A stretch of DNA of 64,000 nt from Sacculina carcini (lineage: Eukaryota > Arthropoda > Thecostraca > Sacculinidae). The translations under genes and the position numbers were made by a program. A model generated the notes under the pieces. That model had not been told where the DNA came from. It saw only the letters and a list, made by a program, of their open reading frames with translations, and did no database searches. The stretch spans positions 3,886,945 through 3,950,944 of the forward strand of contig OU696581.1 in NCBI GenBank assembly GCA_916048095.2, written 5' to 3'. Of the stretch, positions 51,735 through 60,571 are shown piece after piece; the stretch's first letter is position 1, and the number at the start of each line of letters is the position of its first letter.

Positions 51735-52000
51735 AAAAAGATGTAGGGGCTAAGGAAAAAGTTGAGGGGGCTTGGCTAAGCATGAAGAGCTGCACTCGAA
51801 CGCTGACTACATAATATTATAATAAGAGACTGGTGCACACTGATTCATTCCTGTAATTTGAAGCAGAATTACAGGAGTTCATTTACATTGGTAAGAAATT
51901 TTAATGTCCATGATTATGATTTTTGGGGGGCTTAGGGGGACTTGTCATATTTTTAGGGGGCTTCATTCCCCTAAGCCCCCCCCCCTTGGCGCCGGCACTG
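51735..52000. mobile_element. hAT-type MITE, second family, truncated inverted copy
   Basis: Inverse of 44107-44427 with one terminus kept (cttggcgccggcactg, ending 52000) and the flank gtaaaaag (52001-52008), the reverse complement of ctttttac. The other end is cut off where the arm resumes near 51733. Confidence 0.65.
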
Positions 52001-52356
52001 GTAAAAAGTGAATACACGTCATCGTCGTTGCTAAAAGATCAAGCAGATTACAGAACAAATTTATTCGATGCGTTTTCTTCCTAAAAAAGGTTTGAGAGCA
52101 CAGCGCAATTATTTGCTACATTCAGTTAAAGTTTCCATATGCGCATATATTATGTAAATTATTAACTAATTACGGGTATATTAAATACGATTATTCTCGT
52201 CTGGAATTATTCAGCTACGATCGAGCAGTGGGAGTGTATCAGTGCAGTGTGCCTGCATTATAACTCCTGCCGTTAGTTAGCGTCACGGCTACATATTGGC
52301 TGCATGGGCGATTTTTGGTATTACGGACTGTGAAATTGCCTAGCATTGGTGCGCAA

Positions 52357-52490
52357 CACTGGCGGCGCCAAGAGGGGGCTAGGAGTAGACAACGTAGCTT
52401 AAATACATTTAGGTGGCATCTAGGTATATAGGTGGCGTTGGTTGACCCCGAATGTTCCACGCCCTAAATTGTTTAAAAATCCGGGACTTG
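52357..52490. mobile_element. hAT-type MITE 1, truncated inverted copy
   Basis: Inverse of the right part of 43326-43750. The terminus cactggcggcgcc starts at 52357, next to gtgcgcaa, the inverse of the target duplication. The other half is lost in the deletion that joins this sequence to the IR pseudogene near 52510-52530. Confidence 0.6.
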
Positions 52491-52527
52491 CATATTTTGA
52501 GTGATTGTAATGAATGTGAGTGAATGT

Positions 52528-53727
52528 TCCCATATTGAGCGGCAATAATCTACGATTGTCAGCAACGGCGTATGGAAGGACAAGATATGCGTATTTTGTC
52601 GAGAAAAACGGCAAGCTAATACACACCGGTGCCGAAGTCAAAATGATGGCCATGTTGTCAGAGCTTTTCAATTTCACCGTAGAATACCCATGAGATCCTA
52701 AGGAGAATCCATGGGGAGGAATGATGAGCAATGGCACATGTGCAGGTGTATTGGGCACAGTATTGAGAAACGAAAGCGACATTGGTTTTGGTGACATCTC
52801 AATTTCATACGGCAGATCTCATGTTGTCAATTTTACATACCCACACGATGTGGTATCCTACACCTTTGTGGCGAGAACACTTCCTCCCAACTCTCGATTG
52901 AAGGTCGTCATCGAGCCATTCGATACATTTGCTTGGATTGTGATTGTGTGCACCTTTTTGCTGGGAATTTTCGTGTATATGTTCACCACACCGAGAAAGG
53001 ATAGCGATACAGTGGGTCAAAAGTTATCCTCGTCTATATTGTTTCTCTGGGGAGCGCTTATGTGTTCCTCAGTGATTGCAAATCTGTCTGAAAAACGCCC
53101 TCGAGTGGTGGCAATATGGTGGCTGCATACTATCATAATCGCGACAAATTATGTGAGTGAACTAACGTCGCGACTTTCTGTTGTGACTTATCCTAAGCTT
53201 CCATCATCTTTGGAAGATATTTGAAACTCTGATTTCAGTCTTGTATTTCCGGGAGCAACAGTAGTAGAAACATATTTGGAATCAATTGCCGATTCAAGAG
53301 GGTACGCCCGAAGAATGTTGGATAATTCAAGAAGATTTGCGTTGACTGATGACTTCAACACCAACATGTTGGACGAAAAATCCATGTTGATGACTGAACA
53401 CACTGAAGTAATCAGATTTCTTGCAAAGGAACTGCAAAATGGTGAGTTTACTATTTCTGTTGAGGCATATTCCCAACTGGGATTGGCTTTCTGATGAGGG
53501 AAGACTATTGTTGCCTCGAAGTTTTTGACAAACTATCGTTGAGCGCTGCTGCCAGCGGTCTGGAGTATCACTGGATGAAAGCATTCGAAAATACTCCAAC
53601 TCAGTTACAGACTGATAATACCGTCATTAGCATGGAAGCCCTTGCCGTTGCATTTGTTCTCCTCGGAGCCGGCATGCTGCTGACGACAATTACGTTCATA
53701 TTTGAGCTCGTGGGAAACAGACACTGA
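52528..53727 (+). pseudogene. Ionotropic receptor (IR)-like gene, inverted copy 3, 5'-truncated
   Basis: This is the inverse of the C-terminal two thirds of copy 2. It starts abruptly inside the ligand-binding region after a ~20-base filler at the deletion junction. It carries a private stop where copy 2 has Gly (tga near 52692). It also carries the two lesions of copy 2: TGA at about 53222 after M3, and a frame change near 53494 before the M4 part (53494-53727). Membrane helices M1 (about 52935-52990), the pore segment (about 53030-53070) and M3 (about 53120-53165) are still readable. Not functional. Confidence 0.8.
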
Positions 53728-53924
53728 AAATGAAAATGGAAACATTTCAGTATAATGAAAATAATCGAGCAATCATCCGTTTGAAAACAGTCCTGTGCAG
53801 CATGGATATCATGCAGATGATTCTCTGCTTACCAGACCCTCAGGCCATAACACATAAATAACACGTGCTCATCTTTGACTAGATCATGTATTTTTAACCG
53901 GCAGTGCTAGCACCCCTAGGGATG

Positions 53925-54107
53925 CGAGCCTGGTGCCTATGGGGTGCGTGTCTGGTGCCTATGGGCTGCGAGTCTGGTGCCTATGGGTGCGAGTCTGGTG
54001 CATAGGGGTGCGAGTCTGGTTCCTAGAAGGTGCGAGTCTGGTTCCTAGGAGGTGCGAGTCTGGTTCCTAGAAGGTGCGAGTCTGGCTCCTAGGAGGTGCG
54101 AGTCTGG
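53925..54107. repeat. 22-bp tandem array, right (inverted) copy
   Basis: Eight or so units with the core gtgcgagtctggt, the reverse complement of the array at 5200-5405 and with the same two variant blocks. Its outer edge is where similarity to the left arm ends. Confidence 0.85.
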
Positions 54108-54399
54108 TTCCTGTTTTATATATATACAGAAATTGTATGTTTTACTTGTGCATTCTATTTTTCTGGAAAATGTTGTTTCGCTTAATCTTCTTAGAGGAGT
54201 TGTATGAATGAATATTGAATGAAAAAGTTGTGTTACTACGTCGTTTGTATTTTTATATTTTCGTATACCTATCAAGAATCCAGGGGGTGCGATAATTGAC
54301 TGCTGGTATTGTGGCGCCTGTGCAAATGTAGGTCAAAAATATTTGCCCAAACACCACAAACACACACCCCACCAGCGCTTCAGCTGTACGCGTCCCGGA
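54108..54399. other. Unassigned sequence before element A
   Basis: AT-rich, then grading into cac-rich sequence. No gene or repeat recognised. Confidence 0.4.
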
Positions 54400-54540
54400 G
54401 GTGTATGTACCCTGCACACAGACATACACCACGTACAAACACCAGCCAGCGCGCACCAACCCGGTACAGTGCCGCGTAACGAAGGTGTATGTCCCCTGCA
54501 CCCAGACCTACACCACGTACAAACACCAGCCAACGCGACG
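54400..54540 (+). repeat. 84-bp imperfect direct repeat
   Basis: ggtgtatgt...ctgcac...cacgtacaaacaccagcc occurs at 54400 and again at 54484; the second unit runs straight into the RT frame of element A. This probably reflects rearrangement at the truncated 5' edge of element A. Confidence 0.7.
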
Positions 54541-54707
54541 CCGGGCGAGTGGCGACCATGCGGCGACTACCGTGCGCTCAATGCCTGCACAGCTCCTGAC
54601 AAGTACTCGATTCCGTACCTGCAGGGCTTTGTCAGTGAGCTCGCTGGATGCACGGTTTTCACCACCCTCGATCTGGTCCGTGAATATAACCAGATCCCGG
54701 TGGAGAC
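54541..54707 (+). pseudogene. Element A: RT N-terminal part, split by element B
   Basis: A Ty3/gypsy-type reverse transcriptase fragment: a W-R-P-C-G-D-Y-R-A-L-N motif, a P-D-K-Y-x-I-P stretch and a T-L-D-L motif lead up to the insertion point. The gene is cut at 54707 by element B, with the 4-bp sequence agac (54704-54707) repeated at 62243-62246, and continues from there in the same orientation. Gag, protease and the start of RT are absent upstream, so A was already 5'-truncated or rearranged. Confidence 0.8.
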
Positions 54708-54957
54708 TGTTGACTCTTATGACGATAAACACGATCGGTCAAGTCAAGTCAAGCAAGTCAAGTCATTTATTCATTTGAAACAGCGGCTTATATATGAAGA
54801 GTAAAATCAGCGGTGAATAATCCGTGTACATAAATAGCTATATTTCTAGGCTCCAATGTGTGACATTATCTTGCATACACGTATGTGTTTTTGTGTCTGT
54901 GTGTATGCGTGAATCACACGGTGTGCTAAATTTGCAGATGAATGAAACGGTATGTAC
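54708..54957 (-). repeat. Element B left LTR, outer part (250 bp)
   Basis: Matches 61926-62175 of the right LTR. It ends at the 6-bp target site atgtac (54952-54957) of element C. It contains repeated gtcaa motifs near its outer edge. Confidence 0.9.
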
Positions 54958-55328
54958 TGATCAAAAAACGACATTCGTGTGGACGGTCATATTAACACAA
55001 CGAATGTTTCTGACTGTGAACACACAATGAAACAATTAACATAAATGAAATCAACATTTGCAATAACAATTAATAACATAATTGATCACCACTCGATCAA
55101 TGAATACGCCTTGATTACATCAACATCAACACACTGACATACAGTAATAACACATACCACAATGACATACAGTAATACGCTTACTTGATATATACGAACA
55201 CGACTGTGTGCAAACAGCGTCTTGAACCATAACTGACTGAGCGGCCGCTAGAGGTCGCGTCAGTTCAAGGTAAGGTTCACGAGTGGTGACTGTCCACGCC
55301 CCACGCCTACCGAATGCATTTCTCCACA
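54958..55328 (-). repeat. Element C LTR, 3' relative to its transcription
   Basis: 371 bp; the gag-pol stop codon (55260-55262) lies about 69 bases inside it, so the last codons are encoded by LTR sequence. Confidence 0.9.
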
Positions 55329-58300
55329 TCCCCCCCAGTTTCGACCCCGAAACTTCACGCCGGTGACATAGTCCTGCAGGTAGGCAGGAGGGCGTCGGTT
55401 TCTGCGCGGTCGTGACGCTGCTGGCGGATGTAACTCGGTATGACTCTCTGGGTGTCTCTCTGTTTGACACGACTCGTCCGGCGTGAGTGCTGTGGTCGGT
55501 GGTTGACTGGACGCCATGTCATCCGTCGGTGGCGTGACTGCCTCCTGCTGCGACGGAGTTGGCGATGGTGGCCCTCGATCCGCGCACTTTGGCATCTCCA
55601 TCGATGGTGATGAACACTCTGCCTTGTGGACCATGTTCTTTGTCTCCGGTAGATGTGCAAGCTGCTCTGGTGCGGGTGATAGAGGTGACGAGTCGCTTAG
55701 TTCCATTACCTTTCGTAGAAACTTGCGATTTCTGATTGTGAGACGCCCAGACCCGTGGATCTTGACGTGGTATTGATCAAACGGTCTTGCTTCCACCACC
55801 ACTCCTGTTCTATCCCATCGTTTGCAATGTGGTCCTGTCTGATTTTGCAGCAACACTTTGTCCCCTGGCTGTAGTGGTGGTAACGGACGATTACACTGCT
55901 GTCTGTCCATCTGCTTCATGAAGCGCAGTCGGAGAGCGTCCTCCTGATGATTCCATGCGTCCCTCCACACCGGGTGAACCACTGGACTCTTGAACACAGA
56001 CGAATGTGGTGGTATGGGGAGCATGTCCGACATCCTTCGGCCGAAAACCACTTGCGCAGGCGACACTTTTGTCTCCGGATCAGGCGTGTTGCGGTATTGA
56101 AGCAGACCAGCCGCCACGGCTTCCGTGTCAACACTCCCATACATGTCGGTGTGTGATGTCAGCAAGCGCTTCATTGCCTTCACAGCAACTTCAGCTCTGC
56201 CATTTGACTGAGGATAATATGCTGATGAGATGCGGTGTTTCACGCCCCATCTCGTGAAGAAATCCTCTGTTTCTCTTGCTGTGAATTCTGGACCGCCGTC
56301 GGTGCTAATTTCCTCCGCTACGCCGAATGTCGAGAAATATGCAATTATAGCTGACAGAAAACCTTTTGCACCGGATTTTGCCGCCACGATGTGAGGCCAT
56401 CCGCTGAATCTGTCCACTATAATCAGATATCCAATTCCCTTCAGCAGACCGAAATCAGCAGCGATGGCTTGAAATGGCCTGGTGGGCACGTTTGGTTGTC
56501 GAGGCGGCAGATTCGACTGTGACGGGGACATTCTCCAGCAGTCGGTGCATTTAGCCCGAGTGTGCTCGATGTCTCGTGACATCCCCGGCCAAAAGACCAC
56601 GTCGTGCGCTCTGCTGAACATGCGGCTTGTGCCCTGGTGTGCAGCGTGCAATATTTTCAGAACTTCGTTCTGCAGCGATGCTGGGATGATAATCCTGTTG
56701 TTTATCATTACCACGTCGTCGACCACGGTCATGTCGTTCCGGTACTGCCAGTACGGCTGCAACGGCTCAGAAACGTGATCGCGTGATGCTGGGAATCCGT
56801 GCTCTATCATGTCCATGAGTGCCTGTAGATTGGTGTCTTGAGCCGTGCACTTCTTCACTTGCTCCCAGGTGATGGCGCCAAGGGGCTGTGACAAAAGTTT
56901 CGCCGTTGCCACAACTGTTTTCTCCATGTCGTCGTCCCTGTTGACCGGGCAGCGTATGACAGAGAGGCCACTTACACCAATTGTCTCGTCAGAATCCGAC
57001 GACGGGTTTCTTGATGTCGCATCTGCTGCCGGTATTGACTTTCCAGGGACGTGCACGATTCGATATTGCCACATCAGTGTTCTCTGCTTCAAGCGGAACA
57101 GTCGGGGATTTTTTATGTCATCAAGAGCTCTATCTCCCAGAATTTTGACAAGTGGTTTATGGTCCGTTGTAACTATCAAACGCTGACAACCCATAGTGAA
57201 AAAACGCGTGTCCTCCAGGGCCCATGCAACAGCTAACGCTTCACCCTCAATGGGAGCGTACCTTTTTTCTGCATCTCTGAGAAATCTTGAGCCGGCTACT
57301 GCTATCCTCCATCCGTTTTCACAGCACCCCGGAACATCCGAGTTGCATGCGCAGTACTTTTGGCGCAACCAGTACCCTACTCCGGTCTTCGACCAATCTG
57401 GATTCAAGCAGGTAGTCCTCTGAGGGTCAAAGATTTCCACGCCGTTCTTTATCTCCTTGATGATGGCCTCTTTGGACTGATTGAAAGCTTTATCGAGGTC
57501 GGCATCCCATCTGAAAGCCACTCTGGGGCTCAGAAACGGCTTGAACGGCTCCATCAAGCCGGACGTTCTGCCGTAATGCGATACCTGATTTACCAACCCG
57601 AACCATGCACGGATGTCAGTGATGTTAGCCGGTGTCGGGAATGATGAGATCGCGCTCAGATACTTCGGAAGTGGCTTTATCTGGCTGGATGTGATCTGAA
57701 ACCCCGCGAAGTCCACTTCTGTTTCCGAAAATTGAAATTTTTTCGGGTTCAGGATTACACCATTCTTTCCTGTCAAGTGTAAATAGTCGATAATCCGCCA
57801 CCAGTGTGTAGCCAAGTCTGTATCCCAGAGCAGTGTGTCGTCTACGCATTTGGTTTTTCTGGGGACATCGGTAATGATCGTGTCATATCGCTGAGTATAG
57901 GCATCTTGTGACGCAAGGAACCCCATTGGTGCTCGTCTGTACCGGAATCTTCCTTGTTCCGTGAGGAATGTGGTCTTGTGGCGATCTTCGGGCCTTATCT
58001 CGATCGCATGAAAGCCATTCCACGCGTCGGTGACTGATTTTATAGTCATCGGTGGCACCGCCTTGGCTTGTTTGCTTGGTGGCACCGTGTGATGAGTCTC
58101 CCGCACGCTATGTTTGTTGAGGGGCTGCAGGTCGACCGTCCTCCTGGGAGTACCGTCCATTTTGGGCGTCAGCACCATGTTATGCAGCCATGTTACAGGC
58201 GTATTTGGTGGAACACGCTCGATGACTCCCAGCGCCACGTCCCTCTCCAGCTGGTCGGCGACCTCCTTTTGCCAGTGTACGGGCACGCTTGGTGGTCTTC

Positions 58301-60041
58301 GTGTCACCACTGCCTTCGCGTCAGGGTCCACCCGTATTTCCATAGGCGGCCCTGTCATGACTGGAAGCGGTTGATGCGGGCAGACATTAAACGTTGACGA
58401 GGCGTACCGCTCCATCAGCCACGCTTTCATGTCCGCTACTCGCGAGAGAGAGGGCGTTACGGGAAGTTTCTCTGGCCGCTCTGGTGGTGGCGTACGTCTT
58501 GGGCAACCGCATGGTGCCGTAGTAGCCTGCTCGATAAGAACTGTGCTGTTTTGGCACCTCAACGGAGCAGCACCTATGCGAGGGAAATCGTGTGCGATGA
58601 CCCCAAGGCCTTCTAGCGCATCACGGCTCAGGTAGAACCTCCCTGTGGTGTTGGTCACATACACTGTGGCGAATGTATGCATCTGTTGACCCTTGGCGCT
58701 CTGCCCGGAAATTTTCACGTGAAGTGACCCGAGCACGTTGATCTCCTGGTTGTTGGCGGCCACGATGCGCTTGTCAGCTGGCGATAGTTGATGGCGGCCT
58801 AACCCGAATCTCCACAGCAGGCACCGCCCCATCAGGCACGTTTGTGCGCCAGAGTCAGCTATGGCCGTAATTCTTGCCGACCTTTTTGGTGGAGGTGATA
58901 CTTGCATTTTGGTGTACGTTTCTGTGTCAATGCAAACATCCACAATCAATTGTGGTTGAGGCCGATTCTCGCTGACCGATGCTTCACTGCAGTCTGCTGC
59001 CCGGGCTGATTTATTTGTCCGCCTTCGAGTCTTTAACGAGGTGGTACCTGAATGGAACCCATCTGCGTGCTGGAAGCAGACGCCTGCTGGGGTACCGGTC
59101 TGCTCTCTGTGTGTTGATGATCGTTTTTTCCTCCAGCACTCAAGACACGACTTAAACTCTTTAATCTTACCCCGTACGCGACCGAACTGGGGAGTTATCT
59201 TGCCACACTCGCACCGCATTTGTTTTTGCAGTTGGCTGTCGTCCCACGATCGCCTTTGTGTGGTGGGTGACTGCTGCAGTGACTGCCGCGCTCTTCTTTG
59301 GTTGTCTCTCCGGTATGCGCTGGCGTCAATCTTCGAGTTGCCGTTCAGCGTCGCTCTTGCAGCGATTTCTTTGCCGTCGATGAAAGCAACTGTCTCGCCA
59401 AGCGTCATGTCGTCTAAGCCTGTCGACCCAAGGACCTCCCGTCTGATGTTCTCGTCGCACAAGCCGTTCAGCAGCACCATTTTCACCATATCGTCGGTGT
59501 AATTTATGTGGACCGTGCTGGAGCAGGCTGTGTTGACACATTTGGTCGACTTCGTCCACTGACAGACGTTTGCGACTCCACGAAGGCGGGCGACGTATTG
59601 TCTGACGTGCTCGCCAGGCTGCTGTGTCGACTGCAGGAGCTTAGATCGCCTCACGCTCAGCGGCTCACTGATGACTGTCAGTCTCTTCATTGCGGTGAGA
59701 ACTTCATCCGTCGACCTGTCGGCGATAGACGGATCCTGTCTGAAGAGAGCTCCCTCGACGTCAGGCTCGCAGCACGCTAACAGCTGGGACGTCACTTGAT
59801 CCGCAGCCATGTCGGTGCCGTTTCTGAACATTTCCCACCTCCGGGTGAAGGCGGCCCAGTCGTCCTCAGCGATGTCATGCTGTAGAGTGGGTCGGTTGAT
59901 TTTCGGTGGTTTTGGGCGACTGTCGGCGACATCATGCACATTCTTCTGATGCAGCTTCATCAGTTGTATACATGTGGCCATATCGTCTGCCCTCTTCACC
60001 TCTCCGCAACCGGCCGCTTCGCACTTTAACGATACAGTCAT
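55260..60041 (-). CDS. Gag-Pol polyprotein of element C, 1,593 codons, uninterrupted
   Basis: One frame encodes all functions for copying and inserting the element. Order: an N-terminal C2H2-like finger (Cys7, Cys12, then two His around 30-36); a Gag helical region to about 260; a Cys pair / C-x2-C patch (about 272-300) instead of a CCHC knuckle; retropepsin D-S-G (about 395); RT with C-V-D-D in place of the usual Y-x-D-D (about 733); RNase H (D near 879, E near 935, T-D-H near 962); integrase zinc module H-x3-H then C-x2-C (about 1130-1167); DDE core (Asp near 1190, Asp near 1247, Glu near 1282); and a C-terminal beta-barrel-like module (about 1393-1443). No frameshift separates gag and pol. 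The Met chosen is 86 bases inside the LTR edge. Likely functional, judging by the open frame and identical LTRs. Confidence 0.9.
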   Translation of the reverse strand: MTVSLKCEAAGCGEVKRADDMATCIQLMKLHQKNVHDVADSRPKPPKINRPTLQHDIAEDDWAAFTRRWEMFRNGTDMAADQVTSQLLACCEPDVEGALFRQDPSIADRSTDEVLTAMKRLTVISEPLSVRRSKLLQSTQQPGEHVRQYVARLRGVANVCQWTKSTKCVNTACSSTVHINYTDDMVKMVLLNGLCDENIRREVLGSTGLDDMTLGETVAFIDGKEIAARATLNGNSKIDASAYRRDNQRRARQSLQQSPTTQRRSWDDSQLQKQMRCECGKITPQFGRVRGKIKEFKSCLECWRKKRSSTHREQTGTPAGVCFQHADGFHSGTTSLKTRRRTNKSARAADCSEASVSENRPQPQLIVDVCIDTETYTKMQVSPPPKRSARITAIADSGAQTCLMGRCLLWRFGLGRHQLSPADKRIVAANNQEINVLGSLHVKISGQSAKGQQMHTFATVYVTNTTGRFYLSRDALEGLGVIAHDFPRIGAAPLRCQNSTVLIEQATTAPCGCPRRTPPPERPEKLPVTPSLSRVADMKAWLMERYASSTFNVCPHQPLPVMTGPPMEIRVDPDAKAVVTRRPPSVPVHWQKEVADQLERDVALGVIERVPPNTPVTWLHNMVLTPKMDGTPRRTVDLQPLNKHSVRETHHTVPPSKQAKAVPPMTIKSVTDAWNGFHAIEIRPEDRHKTTFLTEQGRFRYRRAPMGFLASQDAYTQRYDTIITDVPRKTKCVDDTLLWDTDLATHWWRIIDYLHLTGKNGVILNPKKFQFSETEVDFAGFQITSSQIKPLPKYLSAISSFPTPANITDIRAWFGLVNQVSHYGRTSGLMEPFKPFLSPRVAFRWDADLDKAFNQSKEAIIKEIKNGVEIFDPQRTTCLNPDWSKTGVGYWLRQKYCACNSDVPGCCENGWRIAVAGSRFLRDAEKRYAPIEGEALAVAWALEDTRFFTMGCQRLIVTTDHKPLVKILGDRALDDIKNPRLFRLKQRTLMWQYRIVHVPGKSIPAADATSRNPSSDSDETIGVSGLSVIRCPVNRDDDMEKTVVATAKLLSQPLGAITWEQVKKCTAQDTNLQALMDMIEHGFPASRDHVSEPLQPYWQYRNDMTVVDDVVMINNRIIIPASLQNEVLKILHAAHQGTSRMFSRAHDVVFWPGMSRDIEHTRAKCTDCWRMSPSQSNLPPRQPNVPTRPFQAIAADFGLLKGIGYLIIVDRFSGWPHIVAAKSGAKGFLSAIIAYFSTFGVAEEISTDGGPEFTARETEDFFTRWGVKHRISSAYYPQSNGRAEVAVKAMKRLLTSHTDMYGSVDTEAVAAGLLQYRNTPDPETKVSPAQVVFGRRMSDMLPIPPHSSVFKSPVVHPVWRDAWNHQEDALRLRFMKQMDRQQCNRPLPPLQPGDKVLLQNQTGPHCKRWDRTGVVVEARPFDQYHVKIHGSGRLTIRNRKFLRKVMELSDSSPLSPAPEQLAHLPETKNMVHKAECSSPSMEMPKCADRGPPSPTPSQQEAVTPPTDDMASSQPPTTALTPDESCQTERHPESHTELHPPAASRPRRNRRPPAYLQDYVTGVKFRGRNWGGCGEMHSVGVGRGQSPLVNLTLN

Positions 60042-60127
60042 GTTGAAACGACTCTCAGAGTTTTCCTATCACCAACAGTGTTTGACACGCGACGAACTTC
60101 CAAAAACTCAGAAACCAATCAGAAACA

Positions 60128-60498
60128 TGATCAAAAAACGACATTCGTGTGGACGGTCATATTAACACAACGAATGTTTCTGACTGTGAACACACAATGA
60201 AACAATTAACATAAATGAAATCAACATTTGCAATAACAATTAATAACATAATTGATCACCACTCGATCAATGAATACGCCTTGATTACATCAACATCAAC
60301 ACACTGACATACAGTAATAACACATACCACAATGACATACAGTAATACGCTTACTTGATATATACGAACACGACTGTGTGCAAACAGCGTCTTGAACCAT
60401 AACTGACTGAGCGGCCGCTAGAGGTCGCGTCAGTTCAAGGTAAGGTTCACGAGTGGTGACTGTCCACGCCCCACGCCTACCGAATGCATTTCTCCACA
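60128..60498 (-). repeat. Element C LTR, 5' relative to its transcription
   Basis: 371 bp, no difference from 54958-55328 found by eye. It would hold the promoter; no unambiguous TATA box was assigned. Confidence 0.9.
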
Positions 60499-60504
60499 AT
60501 GTAC

Positions 60505-60571
60505 GTGTGTGGTGTGCGTGTATTTTTGGACATAGTTGTGAGTAATGAAGTGCAATATGAGTTATGCTACA
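60505..60571 (-). repeat. Element B left LTR, inner part (67 bp)
   Basis: Resumes right after the second atgtac (60499-60504) and matches the last 67 bases of the right LTR. 250 + 67 gives exactly the 317-base length of the intact LTR. Confidence 0.9.

Larger units (their letters stand above)
51067..54107. repeat. Right arm of a large inverted duplication
   Basis: Read in reverse, the segment follows the left arm from 45438 back to about 5200: small protein gene, MITE 2, AT-rich flank, MITE 1 fragment, IR gene, 22-bp array. It differs by deletions. Equivalents of about 44410-44760 are missing. So is everything between about 6799 and 43597, which includes the Helitron block and the IR N-terminal half. 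The inner edge is a shared ttcagtttaa (51067-51076, inverse at 45429-45438). Confidence 0.8.
54958..60498 (-). mobile_element. Element C: complete Ty3/gypsy-type retrotransposon (5,541 bp)
   Basis: Two 371-bp LTRs beginning TGATCAAAA and ending CTCCACA (as read on +) flank a single open gag-pol on the - strand. A 6-bp target duplication atgtac lies on both sides (54952-54957 and 60499-60504). The LTRs look identical base for base. A purine run on the - strand next to the left LTR (about 55329-55337, ggggggga) fits a polypurine tract. It inserted into the left LTR of element B and appears intact enough to be autonomous. Confidence 0.9.
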
